A stretch of DNA of 64,000 bases from Mycolicibacterium nivoides (GCF_003855255.1 NZ_CP034072.1:682001-746000); one strand, 5' to 3'; positions 17,728 to 27,274 are shown, counted from the first letter of the stretch. Program-made: numbers and translations. The notes: generated by a model not told the origin, from the sequence alone.

Positions 17728-19371
17728 GTGACAGCCCAGCCAGCTCCGTCAGGTACCGCCGACAAATCCGCCGCGGTGGATGTGGTCGTGGTGGGAGCCG
17801 GTTTCGCTGGGCTGTACGCACTGCATCGCCTTCGCAGGCAAGGCCTTTCGGTGCGGGTGTTCGAGGCCGCCGCCGGGGTGGGCGGAGTCTGGTACTGGAA
17901 CCGCTATCCGGGCGCGCGCTGCGACGTGGAGAGCGTCGACTATTCCTACTCGTTCGACTCCGCCCTTGAGCAGGAGTGGAACTGGACCGAGAAGTACGCC
18001 ACCCAGCCGGAGATCCTGGCCTACCTCAACCACGTGGCCGACCGGTTCGACCTGCGGCGCGACATCTCCTTCGAAACCCGCGTGACCGACATGGTGCTCG
18101 ATGAGAAGACGCTGCGCTGGGAGGTCCGCACCGACCGCGGTGACGTCGTGTCCGCGCGGTTCTGCATCCTGGCGGTCGGGCCGTTGTCGAACGCGAACAT
18201 CCCGGCGATCGAGGGCCTCGATTCGTTCGCGGGCGAGGTCTACCACACCGCGCACTGGCCGCACGAAGGCGTTGATTTCACCGGCAAGCGGGTCGGCGTG
18301 ATCGGCACAGGATCCTCGGGCATCCAGGCGATCCCGCACATCGCGAAGGAAGCCGCACAGCTCTACGTCTTCCAGCGCACCCCGAACTACAGCGTGCCGG
18401 CCGGCAACATTCCGCTCGACGATGAAACGCGCGCCGCCCAGAAAGCCGGGTATGCCGAGCGGCGCAGGCTCTCGATGCTCAGCGGGGGCGGCTCACCGCA
18501 TCAGCCTCACCCCGAGTCCGCCCTGGACGTCTCCGCCGAGGAACTGCGGCAGACCTACGAGCGGCGCTGGGAACTGGGCGGTGTGCTGTTCTCCAAGGCC
18601 TTCCCGGACCAGCTGGTCACCATCGAGGCCAACGACACCGCACGGCTGTTCTGGGAGCAGAAGGTGCGGGCCGTGATCGACGATCCCGCGGTCGCCGACG
18701 TGTTGATCCCGAAGGATCATCCGATCGGCGCCAAGCGAATCTGCACCGACGACAACTACTTCCAGACCTTCAACCGGGATAACGTCTCGTTGGTGAATCT
18801 GCGGGCCACTCCGATCGAGCGGATCGACGCATCCGGCCTCGACACCACCGAGGCGCACTACGATCTCGACGCTCTCGTGCTGGCGACCGGGTTCGACGCG
18901 ATGACCGGATCGGTCCAGAAGCTCAACGTGGTGGGCCGGGGTGGCAGGACGCTGAACGAGGCGTGGGCGGAAGGGCCCGCGACCTACCTCGGTCTCGGTG
19001 TCCCGGGCTTCCCGAACCTTTTCAACATCGCCGGTCCCGGCGCCCCCTCGGTGCTGGCCAACATGGTGCTGCACTCGGAGTTACACCTGAACTGGGTCGC
19101 CGATGCGATCGCCTTCCTCGACGCCCGGAGCGCTCCGGCGATCGAGGCGCGTGAGGACGCCGCAGCCGAGTGGGTGGCCGAATGTACCCGGCGTGCCGCC
19201 GAAACGCTTATGCCGCAGGCCAATTCGTGGTACCTCGGGGCGAACATCCCGGGTAAGCCGCGGGTGTTCATGCCGTTCGTCGGCGGCTTCGGCGTGTACG
19301 GCGAGATCATCGCCGATGTCGCGGCGGCGGGCTACAAGGGCTTCGACATCCACCAGGATCTGACCGCATAG
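17728..19371 (+). CDS. Type I Baeyer-Villiger monooxygenase
   Basis: A 547-residue flavoprotein, the size of cyclohexanone monooxygenase. The FAD-binding GAGFAG is at residues 23-28, the family fingerprint FAGEVYHTAHWP at about 167-178, and the NADPH-binding GTGSSG at about 192-197. It would insert oxygen next to a carbonyl, giving an ester or lactone. The GTG start follows GAAAGG by 7 nt. Flanking SDRs and esterases make a ketone-to-acid route plausible; the closest named relative by context is MymA, which I could not verify by alignment. Confidence 0.9.
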   Translation: MTAQPAPSGTADKSAAVDVVVVGAGFAGLYALHRLRRQGLSVRVFEAAAGVGGVWYWNRYPGARCDVESVDYSYSFDSALEQEWNWTEKYATQPEILAYLNHVADRFDLRRDISFETRVTDMVLDEKTLRWEVRTDRGDVVSARFCILAVGPLSNANIPAIEGLDSFAGEVYHTAHWPHEGVDFTGKRVGVIGTGSSGIQAIPHIAKEAAQLYVFQRTPNYSVPAGNIPLDDETRAAQKAGYAERRRLSMLSGGGSPHQPHPESALDVSAEELRQTYERRWELGGVLFSKAFPDQLVTIEANDTARLFWEQKVRAVIDDPAVADVLIPKDHPIGAKRICTDDNYFQTFNRDNVSLVNLRATPIERIDASGLDTTEAHYDLDALVLATGFDAMTGSVQKLNVVGRGGRTLNEAWAEGPATYLGLGVPGFPNLFNIAGPGAPSVLANMVLHSELHLNWVADAIAFLDARSAPAIEAREDAAAEWVAECTRRAAETLMPQANSWYLGANIPGKPRVFMPFVGGFGVYGEIIADVAAAGYKGFDIHQDLTA

Positions 19372-19377
19372 CGTCGG

Positions 19378-20343
19378 TCAGCCGTCACCGCCCAGCACCG
19401 CCCGGATGTCGGCGCACACCTGCCGCCTGGCGGTACCGGCCAGGGTCAGCGCCGGCATGGTCATGAACCCGTGGATGGCGCCGGGGTAACTCCGGTGCAC
19501 CACCGGAACCCCCTGGGCCGCCAGCGCTTCGGCATAGTCTTCGCCTTCGGAGTGCAGCGGGTCGAAACCCGCGGTGATCACCACTGCGGCCGGCAGCCCC
19601 GACAGATCCGCCCGCAGCGGCGACGCATGGGGGTGGCTGCGGTCGCCCGCGTCCGGAACGTACTGGTCCCAGTACCACGCCATGGCGGCGCGGGTGTTGT
19701 AGTAGCCCGCCTCGAACCGGCGGTAGGACTCGGTGTCGAGATCCGCGGCGATCACCGGATACAGCAGTGCCTGGCACGCGATGTCCGGACCGCCGCGATC
19801 GCGGGCGAGGATCGCGGTGACGGCGGCGAGATTTCCGCCTGCGCTGTCGCCCGCGACAACGATCTGAGACGCGTCGGCGCCGAGTTCACCGGCCGTACGA
19901 GCAACCCAGCACAACGCGGCGTACACGTCGTCGGCCGCGGCAGGCCAACGCGCTTCGGGTGCCAGCCGGTAGTCGACGGACACCACCACCGCACCGATGC
20001 CGTTGCACAGGTCCCGGCACAGGTCGTCGTGGGTGTCGAGGTCGCAGAACACGAATCCACCGCCGTGCGCGAACAGCACCACGGGTGCCGGGGCACCGGA
20101 AGACGTTTCCGGCCAGTAGATCCGGACGGGAACATCGCTCCCGGGACCCGGTATCGTCCGCTGCTCGACCGCATCGATCGGCTGCGGACGGTCCGGTGCC
20201 CGATACCGGGACCGCACGGCGGCCCTGGCCTCGGCGCCGCTCATCGTCTCGACGGCAGGGAAACCGGTATTCAGTACGGGCAGCAGTTCTGCGATCTCCG
20301 GATCGACTGTCATCTCCACCTGTTCGTCGGGTTGTCCGCACAC
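19378..20343 (-). CDS. HSL-family alpha/beta hydrolase (esterase/lipase) 2
   Basis: A 321-residue hydrolase of the hormone-sensitive-lipase family and a paralogue of esterase 1: HGGGF, GDSAGG, an acid Asp in AGFDPL and a His in AIHGFM. GTG at 20343 is used here; an ATG at 20313 gives a 311-residue protein. It is convergent with the Baeyer-Villiger monooxygenase, 6 nt apart. Likely role: hydrolysis of the ester or lactone product. Confidence 0.82.
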   Translation of the reverse strand: MCGQPDEQVEMTVDPEIAELLPVLNTGFPAVETMSGAEARAAVRSRYRAPDRPQPIDAVEQRTIPGPGSDVPVRIYWPETSSGAPAPVVLFAHGGGFVFCDLDTHDDLCRDLCNGIGAVVVSVDYRLAPEARWPAAADDVYAALCWVARTAGELGADASQIVVAGDSAGGNLAAVTAILARDRGGPDIACQALLYPVIAADLDTESYRRFEAGYYNTRAAMAWYWDQYVPDAGDRSHPHASPLRADLSGLPAAVVITAGFDPLHSEGEDYAEALAAQGVPVVHRSYPGAIHGFMTMPALTLAGTARRQVCADIRAVLGGDG

Positions 20344-20643
20344 GGCAACGGGTCCTTTGGCTCACCAAACCACGCCGGCGCCGGCCCGGGTCTGTGTGTT
20401 CCGCGCAGCGGGATTCACGGGATCCGGCTCTCGGCCAGCACGATTGGGACTCGTTTTGTACCGCTGAGCGAGATTGCGGGTCCCCGTCGCACCGCGAGTG
20501 CGGACCATCACATGGCCCGGCCCAGTGAGGCGGTCGACACACCGAGCGGCTCTCGGCGAAATCCACAGTCGGGGAGTCGCATTCGGCCGGGCAACCTGAG
20601 CCGCCACTGCGGCGTGCTCGACAACCTGACAGATGGAGAGGAA
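20344..20643. other. Intergenic stretch with no gene seen
   Basis: These 300 nt separate the divergent esterase 2 and histidine phosphatase. No convincing reading frame, tRNA, strong hairpin or palindrome was seen. It must carry both promoters. The phosphatase ribosome binding site GGAGAGG lies at its right end. Confidence 0.5.
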
Positions 20644-22083
20644 ATGGACCGACATAGCAAGTTCGACAACGGCGCCGTACCCGCTGTGCGTCGTCGTTCG
20701 AGAACGACATGGAGAGCCCTCGGCATCGTGCTGACCGCCTTCGGCTTCTTCGTGATGTCCGTGCTGCCCGCATGGGCCGCCGAGAACATGCGGGTCACCT
20801 TCGTGCGCCACGGTCAGTCCGCGGGCAACACGTCGGGGAACATCGACACCTCGACGCCGGGTCCGTCGCTCACCCCGCTGGGGCGAGAGCAGGCCCAGGC
20901 GGTGGCCGACAAGCTGGGGGACAACAACTATGACGCCATCTATGCGTCGCAGATGATCCGTACCCAGCAGACCGCAGAACCGATGTCGGCCTATCTGGGT
21001 TTGCCGATCCAGGTGCTGCCCGGCCTGCAGGAGATCGAGGCGGGTGACTACGAGGGCACACCCGAGAGCGGTGCACTGGGTGGTTATCTCCAGTCTCCGA
21101 TCGCCTGGGCGTTCGCCGGTCAGCTCGGCGCACGCATCCCGGGGTCGATCGACGGCAACGAGTTCGACGCGCGTGTCGACGGCGCGTTGAAGACCATGTA
21201 CGACAAGGGCGACCGCAACGCGGTCGTGTTCTCGCACGGCGGCACCATCATGTTCTGGACCATGATGAACGCCAAGAACCTGACCCTGGCGGAGAAGGGC
21301 ATGCTGCTGAGCCAGCACGCACTGGGCAACACCGACTACGTCGTCATCGAGGGAAACCCCGAGGACGGCTGGACATTGGTGGACTGGAACGGCCAGCGGT
21401 TCAGCCCCGAGCCGACCTTCGGGCACGAGGTCGGGGTGCAGATGCGGACACTGACCCGCCAGCTCGAGGCCGCCATGAAGCAGGTGACGGATTCATTCGC
21501 CACCGGTGACGTGATCAAGGTTGCGACGGCGATCAACCGCAGCGTGGCCGATGCCTCCTTCTCGGTGGCCAAGTTCAACCGTGCGATCAATGCCGAGGTC
21601 ATCAAGCGGGTCGGCAAGACCATCGATCAGGCGCGCAATCCGGATTCCGATCCGGTGCCGGATCTCACCGACAAGGTGTCCGAAACGGTCAAGAACATCG
21701 TCCCGGACACGGGTTCGGCCACGGACCTGCTGAAGCCACTGGACGCTGTGGTGCCAGATCCGAAGGACACGCCGGAATCGGCCGGTTCCGGCCGCGACAA
21801 CGTGACCCAGAAGGTCACCTCCTCGGTGCGGGGCAACGGTGCGAGCGACCTGACCGCCGGCAACATGGTCAGGCCCGGCAAGGCTTTCACCGATGCCAAG
21901 CGTGCCGGCGAACAGGTTCGTACCGCGCTGTCCGACACCGCCGATCAGCTCAGGTCGACGGTGAAGTCCTCCCTTGGCGGCATCACCGGTGCCGCCAAGA
22001 AGGTGTCCGAGACTGCGGGCGCGCCAAGCGCTTCGCGTGACACCGCCGGTTCCGAGAAGGCCTCCGCCGATTCGGACAGCTGA
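20644..22083 (+). CDS. Secreted or membrane-anchored histidine phosphatase family protein
   Basis: A 479-residue protein. Residues about 26-46 form a hydrophobic signal or anchor ending in AWAAE, a possible signal peptidase site. The phosphatase domain follows: VRHGQSAGNTSG (catalytic RHG, about residues 54-65), QMIRTQQTAEP and the second catalytic His in SHGGTIMFW (about 199). From about residue 260 to the end there is a long hydrophilic extension, rich in Asp, Lys, Ser and Thr, with no recognised domain. The ATG follows GGAGAGG by 4 nt. A terminator follows the gene. Confidence 0.8.
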   Translation: MDRHSKFDNGAVPAVRRRSRTTWRALGIVLTAFGFFVMSVLPAWAAENMRVTFVRHGQSAGNTSGNIDTSTPGPSLTPLGREQAQAVADKLGDNNYDAIYASQMIRTQQTAEPMSAYLGLPIQVLPGLQEIEAGDYEGTPESGALGGYLQSPIAWAFAGQLGARIPGSIDGNEFDARVDGALKTMYDKGDRNAVVFSHGGTIMFWTMMNAKNLTLAEKGMLLSQHALGNTDYVVIEGNPEDGWTLVDWNGQRFSPEPTFGHEVGVQMRTLTRQLEAAMKQVTDSFATGDVIKVATAINRSVADASFSVAKFNRAINAEVIKRVGKTIDQARNPDSDPVPDLTDKVSETVKNIVPDTGSATDLLKPLDAVVPDPKDTPESAGSGRDNVTQKVTSSVRGNGASDLTAGNMVRPGKAFTDAKRAGEQVRTALSDTADQLRSTVKSSLGGITGAAKKVSETAGAPSASRDTAGSEKASADSDS

Positions 22084-22129
22084 TGAGCGCAGACCGGCCG
22101 GTGTAGATGCCCGTCGCCTGCGGTAAGAA

Positions 22130-22162
22130 ATTGGCCCCCTCCGTCAGACGGAGGGGGCCAAT
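22130..22162. terminator. Bidirectional terminator between the phosphatase and sigA
   Basis: TTGGCCCCCTCCGTC (22131-22145) and GACGGAGGGGGCCAA (22147-22161) form a 15-bp perfect inverted repeat, extendable by one A-T pair. On the minus strand it is followed by TTTCTTACC, a T-rich tail for sigA; on the plus strand by TCTCGTTGT. It separates the convergent phosphatase and sigA genes. Confidence 0.8.
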
Positions 22163-22200
22163 CTCGTTGTGGCACGTGGCGGCCCGGACCGGGCCGGGTG

Positions 22201-23628
22201 CTAGTCGAGGTAGTCGCGCAGAACCTGCGAGCGGCTGGGGTGCCGCAGCTTGCTCATGGTCTTGGACTCGATCTGGCGGATGCGCTCACGGGTGACGCCG
22301 TAGACCTGACCGATCTCGTCGAGCGTGCGGGGCTGACCGTCGGTCAGGCCGAACCGCAGCCGCACCACGCCGGCCTCGCGCTCGGAGAGCGTCTCCAGCA
22401 CCGACTGCAGCTGATCCTGCAGCAGGGTGAAGGACACCGCGTCGACGGCCACCACGGCCTCGGAATCCTCGATGAAGTCACCGAGCTGGCTGTCGCCCTC
22501 GTCGCCGATGGTCTGGTCCAGCGAGATGGGCTCACGCGCGTACTGCTGGATCTCCAGCACCTTCTCCGGCGTGATGTCCATTTCCTTGGCCAGCTCTTCG
22601 GGCGTGGGTTCGCGACCCAGGTCCTGCAGCAGCTCACGCTGGATGCGGCCGAGCTTGTTGATCACCTCGACCATGTGCACCGGGATACGGATGGTGCGGG
22701 CCTGGTCGGCCATGGCGCGGGTGATGGCCTGGCGGATCCACCAGGTGGCGTACGTCGAGAACTTGTAGCCCTTGGTGTAGTCGAACTTCTCGACCGCGCG
22801 GATCAGGCCCAGGTTGCCTTCCTGGATCAGGTCGAGGAACGCCATGCCGCGGCCGGTGTAGCGCTTGGCCAGCGACACCACCAGACGCAGGTTGGCTTCC
22901 AGCAGATGGTTTTTCGCGCGATCGCCGTCGCGGCAGATCCACTGGTAGTCGCGTCGCACCTGGGTGGTGAGCTTCTCGCCCTTCTCGGCGAACTCGGCCA
23001 TCTTCTGGGTGGCGAACAGCCCGGCCTCGATGCGCTTGGCGAGCTCGACCTCTTCCTCGGCGTTGAGCAGGGCGACCTTGCCGATCTGCTTGAGGTAGGC
23101 GCGGACCGAGTCGGCCGAAGCCGTCAGCTCGGCGTCTTTGCGTGCCTGCCGCAGCGCCTCGGACTCTTCCTCGTCCCACACGAAGTCGCCGGAGGCCTTG
23201 TCCTTCTCGGACGGCTCGGGGTGTTCCTCGTCGGCCTTGGCCGCTTTGGCCGGCGCGGCGGCCTTGGCGTCCTTGCTCTCGCCTTCCTCGGCGTCGTCCT
23301 CGTCCTCGTCGTCGGCGGAATCTTCGACCTCGTCGTCGGTGTCGAGTTCCTCGTCGAGCTCGAGGTCGGCGTCGTCGACGTCGAGCACGTCGCCGGGCTC
23401 GGCTTCGAGATCGTCGGTGGTCTCCAGATCGTCGTTGACGTCTTCGGGCTTGCCCGCCGCGGCCTTCGTGGCCTTCTTGGCGGGGGCGCGCTTGGTGGCG
23501 GTACCGCCCTCGGCCTTGGCCGCGGTGCTCTTGGCTGCCCGCTTGGCCGGGGCCTTCTTGGCGGGAGTCTTGGTAGCGGTGCGCTTCACCGGCTCGTCGG
23601 TCGCCGGGCTTGCCTTTGTCGCTGCCAC
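22201..23628 (-). CDS. sigA: Primary RNA polymerase sigma factor SigA (MysA)
   Basis: A 475-residue group 1 sigma factor that directs housekeeping transcription. The first 80 residues are Lys/Ala/Pro-rich with [13 protein letters not shown] repeats, then an acidic stretch ([12 protein letters not shown]). Region 1.2 starts near [11 protein letters not shown], region 2 contains [19 protein letters not shown], and region 4.2 ends in [23 protein letters not shown] at 23628 was chosen because it gives the mycobacterial N-terminus [10 protein letters not shown] and has AAAGGG 6 nt upstream. Its product would read the TANNNT -10 elements noted throughout this window. Confidence 0.97.
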   Translation of the reverse strand: MAATKASPATDEPVKRTATKTPAKKAPAKRAAKSTAAKAEGGTATKRAPAKKATKAAAGKPEDVNDDLETTDDLEAEPGDVLDVDDADLELDEELDTDDEVEDSADDEDEDDAEEGESKDAKAAAPAKAAKADEEHPEPSEKDKASGDFVWDEEESEALRQARKDAELTASADSVRAYLKQIGKVALLNAEEEVELAKRIEAGLFATQKMAEFAEKGEKLTTQVRRDYQWICRDGDRAKNHLLEANLRLVVSLAKRYTGRGMAFLDLIQEGNLGLIRAVEKFDYTKGYKFSTYATWWIRQAITRAMADQARTIRIPVHMVEVINKLGRIQRELLQDLGREPTPEELAKEMDITPEKVLEIQQYAREPISLDQTIGDEGDSQLGDFIEDSEAVVAVDAVSFTLLQDQLQSVLETLSEREAGVVRLRFGLTDGQPRTLDEIGQVYGVTRERIRQIESKTMSKLRHPSRSQVLRDYLD

Positions 23629-23759
23629 GTACACCCTTTCGGTCTCGCGAAATTCTCGGTGGGCATGGGCATACTCCACCGAAAGCGTCTGCTATCGAAT
23701 GTTGGCGTTCTTATCGGCTGGGATATTCACCGCTATTCGGTAGGCGGCCGCCGAGGACC

Positions 23760-23765
23760 ATTGTA
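23760..23765 (-). promoter_or_regulatory. Candidate -10 element of the sigA promoter
   Basis: On the minus strand the 205-nt gap between ppgK and sigA contains TACAAT, a close match to the TATAAT/TANNNT consensus. It would give a 5' untranslated leader of about 125 nt. No good -35 is visible at 16-18 nt spacing, so this is tentative. Confidence 0.3.
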
Positions 23766-23833
23766 ACGACAGTGTGGGTGTTCACCGTGCCGAGCGGCAA
23801 ATTTCGCCACGTGACCGACCGAAAGCGGCAAAG

Positions 23834-24655
23834 TTACCCGGCGGTAGGTTGCGTGCCGGTGGGCCCCGGATCCTGACTGGCCATGGCCGCACCCACGATG
23901 CCTGCCGTGTTGAGCAACGCCGCCGGGACGATCGGGGTGCGGATCTTCAGCAGGGGAAGCCACTTGTCGGACTTACGGCTGATGCCGCCACCCGCGATGA
24001 ACAGGTCCGGCCAGATCGCGTTCTCGATCGTCACCAGAACCTTGTTCACCTCTTCGCTCCACCGCGCGTAACTCCACTCCTTGCGTTCCTTGACCGAGGA
24101 CGCGGCGCGGTGTTCGGCTTCCTTGCCTTCCACCTGCAGGTGGCCAAATTCGGTGTTGGGCAACAGCACACCGTTGTGGATCACCGCGGAGCCGATGCCC
24201 GTGCCGAAGGTCAGCAGGACCACGACGCCGCTGTTGTCCTTGCCCGCCCCGTAACGCTCCTCGGCAAGGCCTGCCGCGTCGGCGTCGTTGAGCACGCGCA
24301 CCGGCTGCCCGCCGAGCGCGGCGCTGATCACCTCGGCGGCGTTCACCCCGATCCAGCCCTTGTCGACATTGGCGGCGGTGCGCACGATGCCGTCGGTGAC
24401 GACGCCCGGGTAGGTGACGCCCACGCTGCCGGTCCAGCCGAACTCGGCCACCACCGCAGCCACCGTTTTGGCCACCGAGTCGGGCGTCGACGGCTGCGGC
24501 GTGTCGAGCTTGAACCGCTCGCCGATGAGCTGCCCGGTGTCCAGGTCGACGATGCCGCCCTTGATCCCGCTGCCGCCGACGTCGACGCCGAATCCGCGGT
24601 GTTGCGCGTCGGCGGGGGAAACCGGATCTGCCGCGGATGCGTCGGGTGCGGTCAT
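23834..24655 (-). CDS. ppgK: Polyphosphate glucokinase PpgK
   Basis: A 273-residue ROK-family kinase that phosphorylates glucose using polyphosphate or ATP. The phosphate-binding motif DVGGSGIKGG lies near residue 25, and the glucose-binding and catalytic stretch LTFGTGIGSAVIHNG near 140, followed by NTEFGHLQVEGK. The last residues are Thr/Gly/Pro-rich. An AGGAG ribosome binding site precedes the ATG by 7 nt. Its position directly upstream of sigA matches M. tuberculosis (Rv2702-Rv2703). Confidence 0.93.
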   Translation of the reverse strand: MTAPDASAADPVSPADAQHRGFGVDVGGSGIKGGIVDLDTGQLIGERFKLDTPQPSTPDSVAKTVAAVVAEFGWTGSVGVTYPGVVTDGIVRTAANVDKGWIGVNAAEVISAALGGQPVRVLNDADAAGLAEERYGAGKDNSGVVVLLTFGTGIGSAVIHNGVLLPNTEFGHLQVEGKEAEHRAASSVKERKEWSYARWSEEVNKVLVTIENAIWPDLFIAGGGISRKSDKWLPLLKIRTPIVPAALLNTAGIVGAAMASQDPGPTGTQPTAG

Positions 24656-24810
24656 GGGTGCTCCTTTGTGGGACAGGCGGTGAGGCTGTCGGACAGGATG
24701 AGGGACAAACCAAGGCGCGTCCCCACCCTAGTCGGTGAACATCGCACCCGCGGCTGGTCTGCCATCCACTGCGAAGCGACTTTTCGGTCAGAAGATGTTG
24801 CGATAGGGCC

Positions 24811-25647
24811 GTGACCGACAACAGTTTCGATGCTCCCGCCTTGCGTGCCGTGGCCGAGCAACTGGCCACCGAAGCCGCCGAGTTCGTCTCGCGCCGTCGC
24901 GCCGAGGTGTTCGGCGCCGGGGTACGTGACGATGTGCGGACTGTCAGATCCAAGAGCACCCCGACCGACCCCGTCACGATCGTCGACACCGAAACCGAGC
25001 GGTGGCTGCGTGAGCGGCTGGCGGTGTTGCGGCCCGCAGAGGCCATTCTGGGGGAGGAGGAGGGCGGTCAGCAGGACGACCGCCCGGGACTGAGCTGGGT
25101 GCTCGACCCGATCGACGGCACGGTCAACTTCGTCTACGGGATCCCGGCCTACGCGGTATCGGTGGCCGCGCAGTACGACGGACGGTCGGTGGCCGGGGCC
25201 GTGGCGAATGTTCCTGCCGGCGAGGTCTACTCGGCCGCCCTGGGGCACGGTGCCGAAGTGGTGCGGGACGGGGTGCGCACGCAGCTGCGGTGCTCCCGCG
25301 TCGAGGATCTGTCCATGGCGCTGCTGGGTACCGGGTTCGCCTACGCCCCAACCCACCGGGCGCGGCAGGCCGGGGTGCTGGCCCAGGTGCTGCCCTCGGT
25401 GCGCGACGTGCGCCGCATCGGCTCGTGCGCGCTCGATCTGTGCATGGTGGCAGCGGGCCGGCTGGACGCCTACTACGAAGACGGTGTGCAGGTCTGGGAC
25501 TGGGCAGCGGCGGCGCTGATCGCCGCCGAGGCCGGGGCGACGGTGTGGCTGCCGACCGCTCCCGGTGCCGAGTACGCGGCGGCGTCGGCGCCGGGCATCG
25601 CCGACGCCCTGCACGAGGCGCTAGCAGGTGCCGGTATGGATCTTTGA
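24811..25647 (+). CDS. suhB: Inositol monophosphatase SuhB
   Basis: A 278-residue member of the inositol monophosphatase family, which supplies free inositol for phosphatidylinositol, mannosides and mycothiol. Metal-binding motifs are GEEEGG (about residues 85-90), WVLDPIDGTVNF (about 100-111) and WDWAAAALIAAEAGA near the C-terminus. The GTG start gives the expected length. The last 27 nt overlap the convergent cei gene. It is divergent from ppgK. Confidence 0.92.
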   Translation: MTDNSFDAPALRAVAEQLATEAAEFVSRRRAEVFGAGVRDDVRTVRSKSTPTDPVTIVDTETERWLRERLAVLRPAEAILGEEEGGQQDDRPGLSWVLDPIDGTVNFVYGIPAYAVSVAAQYDGRSVAGAVANVPAGEVYSAALGHGAEVVRDGVRTQLRCSRVEDLSMALLGTGFAYAPTHRARQAGVLAQVLPSVRDVRRIGSCALDLCMVAAGRLDAYYEDGVQVWDWAAAALIAAEAGATVWLPTAPGAEYAAASAPGIADALHEALAGAGMDL

Positions 25648-26268
25648 CAGCAGTGCGGAATCCGACGGTGCGGTGGCGTCGGGGCGCAGGCTGGCCAGCA
25701 CGGCCTTGATATCGTCGTTGCTGGTGAGTTCGCTGAACTCGGTGCCGAGCGCCAGATCGACTGTGGCGTCCGGCCTTTCGTCCTGGAACAGCTCGGTGCA
25801 CGGAGCCACCAGCCACACCGCTGCGGCGGCTGTGCGGCCGGACGGGCCGAACCGGATCTGGCCCTGGCATTCCAGCCGCGTGCTGGCGTAGATCGGGTCG
25901 TTCGCCGCCTCGGGCTGGGCGAAGCCGAGATCGCGCAGGGCCCCGGCCACCTCGCCGGCCTGGCCGCCCTGGCCGCTGGCGTTGAGCACCCGGATCCTGG
26001 TCTCGGCCAGCGGTGCCGGCGTGACTTCGGTCATCGCCGAACTGGCCACCTGCTCACCCAGCTTCGGGGCGGCCGGATCGGTGGCCGGCGGGTTGTTGCA
26101 GACCGTGGCCTCGTGCACATCGGCGGGCTGATTGAGGGCGATGATCCAGACGATCATCGTCACCACAGCGAGTGCGACGAAGAGCACAATGCCCGGAACG
26201 AAACTGCGCCGACGGAAGGGTCGACCGTGACGGTCGAAGGCGGTGCCATCGGTGATTTGCGCGACCAC
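25621..26268 (-). CDS. cei: Cell envelope integrity protein Cei (LytR C-terminal domain)
   Basis: A 215-residue membrane-anchored protein. A single transmembrane helix spans about residues 24-44 (VPGIVLFVALAVVTMIVWII); the exported part has one LytR_C-type domain (TRIRVLNASGQGGQAGEVAGAL, about residues 90-180). It corresponds to Rv2700, known to support cell-envelope integrity and virulence. The GTG start is 6 nt after a TAGAGT -10 box (26280-26275), pointing to a leaderless transcript. A perfect CRP palindrome is centred about 62 nt upstream of that start. Confidence 0.88.
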   Translation of the reverse strand: MVAQITDGTAFDRHGRPFRRRSFVPGIVLFVALAVVTMIVWIIALNQPADVHEATVCNNPPATDPAAPKLGEQVASSAMTEVTPAPLAETRIRVLNASGQGGQAGEVAGALRDLGFAQPEAANDPIYASTRLECQGQIRFGPSGRTAAAAVWLVAPCTELFQDERPDATVDLALGTEFSELTSNDDIKAVLASLRPDATAPSDSALLSKIHTGTC

Positions 26269-26320
26269 ACCTGCACTCTAAGGGCAATGGTGTTCGCTGA
26301 CGCAGTAGAGCTCAGACGGT

Positions 26321-26340
26321 AGTGTGATGTAAATCACACT
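26321..26340. promoter_or_regulatory. Perfect CRP/FNR-type palindrome
   Basis: AGTGTGATGTAAATCACACT is a perfect inverted repeat containing TGTGA-N6-TCACA, the CRP consensus. It lies between the divergent cei and DUF4193 genes. Its centre is about 62 nt upstream of the inferred leaderless start of cei, the classical class I activation distance, and the cei -35 region is poor, as expected for an activated promoter. The likely binder is the mycobacterial CRP (Rv3676 type). Confidence 0.8.
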
Positions 26341-26433
26341 GAAACGTGTGGCAATACGGGCACGAATCATTTGGGGAATGCGTTCGACGCTGGTACAAAG
26401 CTCTGCTGCAAGGTAAGGGAGGGGACACAGACG

Positions 26434-26736
26434 ATGGCTACCGACTACGACGCTCCACGGCGTTCCGAAGCAGACGAGGTTTCTGAGGATTCGCTGGAGG
26501 AGCTCAAGGCGCGTCGCAACGAGGCGCAGTCCGCGGTGGTGGATGTCGACGAAACAGAAACGGCGGAGTCGTTCGAGCTGCCGGGCGCAGACCTGTCCGG
26601 CGAGGAATTGTCGGTACGGGTGGTCCCGAAGCAGGCCGACGAGTTCACGTGCTCCAGCTGTTTTCTGGTGCATCACCGCAGCCGGCTGGCAAGCGAGAAG
26701 AACGGCGTGATGATCTGCACGGACTGCGCCGCCTGA
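26434..26736 (+). CDS. DUF4193 zinc-ribbon protein (Rv2699c-like)
   Basis: A 100-residue protein. The first 65 residues are acidic and Glu-rich. A zinc ribbon follows at the C-terminus: CSSCF (Cys74, Cys77), and CTDCAA at the end. DUF4193 is restricted to actinobacteria and has no assigned function; small size and conservation suggest an RNA polymerase- or ribosome-associated factor, which is only a guess. A strong GGGAGGGG site precedes the ATG. The CRP palindrome lies about 100 nt upstream. Confidence 0.85.
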   Translation: MATDYDAPRRSEADEVSEDSLEELKARRNEAQSAVVDVDETETAESFELPGADLSGEELSVRVVPKQADEFTCSSCFLVHHRSRLASEKNGVMICTDCAA

Positions 26737-26769
26737 CGGCGGCTCAGCCGCTGCAGTTAGATTCGCGGC

Positions 26770-27249
26770 TCAGCCGCGGAGCGCACCGAGGACACGATCC
26801 GGATGGCGGGAACTGATGAGCCAGTACGGGGTGGGATCATCCGGATCGTCGAGCACCACCAGCACCATCGGGCCCACCCAGGCCCGGTGGACGACGTAGG
26901 CGGCGGGATCGAGTTGGCGACCCAGCGCGGCGGACTTGGCGGACCGCGGCACCTCTGCGGTCCGGGAGATGACGCTCGTCGGCAGGTGTGCGTCACCGAC
27001 CCACAACTCGGTGTCGCCACCGCTGTGGCGCACGACCTTCAATTCGGTCTTGCTGAACCACATCAGCACAGCCCCCGCCACGCCGAAGAGCAGCAGGTAC
27101 GGCAACCACGCCGGAATGGCCGGCGCGGCCAGGCCGATCTCGAACGCGATGACCCCTGCCAGCACCGCAGCCGGCAGCGACCACCACCACGGCACCCACA
27201 AACGTTCGCGGTAGTGAACGCTTTGGGCGGTTGCGCGCGTGTCTGACAC
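26770..27249 (-). CDS. DUF3093 membrane protein
   Basis: A 159-residue protein with two adjacent transmembrane segments near the N-terminus (about residues 17-62, [26 protein letters not shown] split by a short loop) followed by a soluble C-terminal domain (ELKVVRHSG ... [33 protein letters not shown]). DUF3093 is actinobacterial and of unknown function. GTG at 27249 was chosen to avoid overlapping the dut promoter. It is divergent from dut by 25 nt. Confidence 0.78.
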   Translation of the reverse strand: MSDTRATAQSVHYRERLWVPWWWSLPAAVLAGVIAFEIGLAAPAIPAWLPYLLLFGVAGAVLMWFSKTELKVVRHSGGDTELWVGDAHLPTSVISRTAEVPRSAKSAALGRQLDPAAYVVHRAWVGPMVLVVLDDPDDPTPYWLISSRHPDRVLGALRG

Positions 27250-27274
27250 GGGGCTCAGAGTAATCTGTGACGTC

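Noticed and set aside
22201-23766. Long plus-strand frame opposite sigA
   Set aside because: It is the antisense shadow of sigA, with repetitive low-complexity composition produced by the Lys/Ala/Asp-rich sigma factor.
24669-24710. Repeated GGACAGG/GGACAA words between ppgK and suhB
   Set aside because: Short, imperfectly spaced direct repeats without symmetry; could be chance.
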